From: Nilaparvata lugens
Lineage: Eukaryota; Arthropoda; Insecta; Hemiptera; Delphacidae
Direction: 5' to 3'
Length of the DNA stretch: 64,000 nucleotides
Assembly: GCF_014356525.2 (NCBI RefSeq)
Contig: NC_052505.1
Location: forward strand, 17,677,165 to 17,741,164
Shown here: in pieces, positions 62,672 through 64,000 of the stretch
How the letters are laid out: every line of letters starts with the position of its first letter
How positions within the stretch are numbered: position 1 is the first letter of the stretch
Position numbers and translations under genes: made by a program
Notes under the pieces: model-generated
Databases searched by the model: none
Told to the model about the DNA's origin: nothing
The model's input: the letters and a program-made list of their open reading frames with translations, nothing else

Positions 62672-64000
62672 AAAGTAAATAGAAACAGCTGGCTTGTAAT
62701 AACAGTTCTCGAACCGACAGCGCTATCTGTCGGCAAAAGTTGTAACAACAATGGCCGCCACAATTACAGCTATGATGAAGTTCCCGTTTCAAATTAGATT
62801 AGTTGATGAGGAATATCCGTTTGCTGGTATTTTGAATAACATGGAATAATAAAAACAAAATTATACATTTTTTTCGTATAGTGATATGAAGTTTGTAATA
62901 ATATTTTAGCATACAAACAAAATAAATTTCATATATTGTTTTAATATCTGGTTGAGGTATCGAATCTAGTTGGTTTAATGACTACTCTATATGCTTCCCC
63001 ATCTTAGACCTTCTAACCTATTTCAAATGTACGTTTCTAAAATAGAGATGCTTCCCATGTTATTTAAATGGAGTTACTTTTACGCTCTAGGGAGTTTTTC
63101 TGTTTTTTAGTACCGAGAGCGAAAAAGTGACACTTTAGTATTTTGTTACAGGGAGTAAAGTGGGCACTTCAGACAGGAGGTCGAGGGAAAATGTATTTAT
63201 TGATGGTTTTAGATAGAGAAGTTTGAAAATGGGAAGTAAGTTTGCGAAGGATGTGAATAACTCAGTGAGATACATTTTCTGCTGTCAGCATCCTAAAATC
63301 AAAGTTGACAATTCAATCAATCCTGATAGTGAGAAATGGATCACACAGTAGTTGACAGTCACTGAATATTTGCTACTGGTTTGGACTGAAGTTTCCTTCT
63401 CTATGGATTTCTACTTCCTCTTCACCATCCAACTGTTCTCTTACTCTTCCTTATTATCCTCTTCCTCACTCTTCACAGATTCTATCCTCGCAATATAGCC
63501 TAGCTCTTTATCGGCGTCATCTTATTTCTTTACTACTATTCAAACTTCCCTCTTTTTGTACTCAATTTTTTCTCCTAAATTCTAGATTTTTTGTTTTTCC
63601 ATTTTTCATCCTACTTTCATTTTCTTGTTTCCACTCTTATTCTTAATGAAAAAAATTAAATAATTAGAAGATATAATGTATAATTGGACTATAGTGTCGT
63701 TGTATCCAGTCAATATAGGCATAAAAAAGGGGGTGTGCTTGCAATTTATATTGTAGTTCTGATTTTTTAATATAGAACATGATCTCATGGAACATAATCT
63801 CATGAACTTATGTTATTGTGCGAAATATCAATGTGAAGACTATGTAGTTGGTGATGATGATTGAAGCTGAAAATTAGGTGTTTTCCACAATAAAAGGTGC
63901 ATTGTTGTCAGGTGTACCTGGAAATCTATATGAGATAGAGCGCTCTACTACCTGATCTCAGATTGTAGAGCACAAAAATACGCCCAGAGGGATTTTGAAT
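62672..64000. other. No gene; CT-rich tract and repeat end
   Basis: 63,390-63,610 is pyrimidine-rich. At 63,880-64,000 the words ATGAGATAGAGCGCTCTACT, GATCTCAGATTGTAGAGCAC and AAAATACGCCCAGAGGG belong, from memory, to a common hemipteran repeat cut by the window end. Confidence 0.4.

Overview
This window is eukaryotic, AT-rich, intergenic-type DNA from an arthropod. The best guess is a hemipteran, probably a delphacid planthopper such as Nilaparvata. That guess rests on memory of abundant repeats with the same wording (for example the unit starting TAGGTAAGGAAAGT and ending ACCACACCAGATTTTT) and on the types of LINE, mariner and hAT elements present; no search was run. I found no host housekeeping gene, rRNA, tRNA, operon or CRISPR array. 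Almost everything that can be named is a transposon, a transposon relic, a satellite or microsatellite, or a decayed virus-like insertion.

Layout. 0-9 kb: MITEs, a mariner-type (DUF4817-like) transposase relic split by a 921-bp hAT-like insert with an 8-bp target duplication, a pogo/Tigger-like element, foldback MITEs and the first copy of repeat family B. 9.5-15.3 kb: a plus-strand LINE (LINE-P) with a PHD-finger ORF1, frameshifted at a G run, and a long ORF2. 16-17.2 kb: a 1.1-kb polypurine tract. 18-26 kb: MITEs, a head-to-head tRNA-SINE pair, a 1.25-kb near-perfect palindrome and a LINE ORF1 tail. 26.2-33.9 kb: a four-level nest of elements whose innermost member is a LINE (LINE-F, minus strand) with two uninterrupted ORFs. 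34-50 kb: foldback elements, tandem duplications, LINE 3' ends and purine/pyrimidine tracts, including a 33-bp minisatellite. 50.6-51.9 kb: a diverged satellite-like array.

53.7-56.4 kb: a cluster of three minus-strand, frameshifted genes that look virus-derived. One is capsid-like, one is of a second family often found with it, and one is a short third start. A TATA box and arthropod initiator lie correctly placed in front of the second gene. It is followed by a tetranucleotide repeat, a 100-bp assembly gap, a short Lys-rich ORF end and an unusual GC-rich minisatellite built of CCAAT-, GC-box- and YY1-like words. This is the most interesting part of the window. 58-64 kb: two more copies of family B, MITEs and LINE tails.

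How parts relate. LINE-F and LINE-P each encode an ORF1 (RNA-binding/chaperone type) and an ORF2 (AP endonuclease plus reverse transcriptase) for target-primed retrotransposition. The short foldback and TIR elements encode nothing and would depend on transposases supplied elsewhere. Nested insertions give a relative age order: TIR family C, then family B, then the hAT-like element, then LINE-F.
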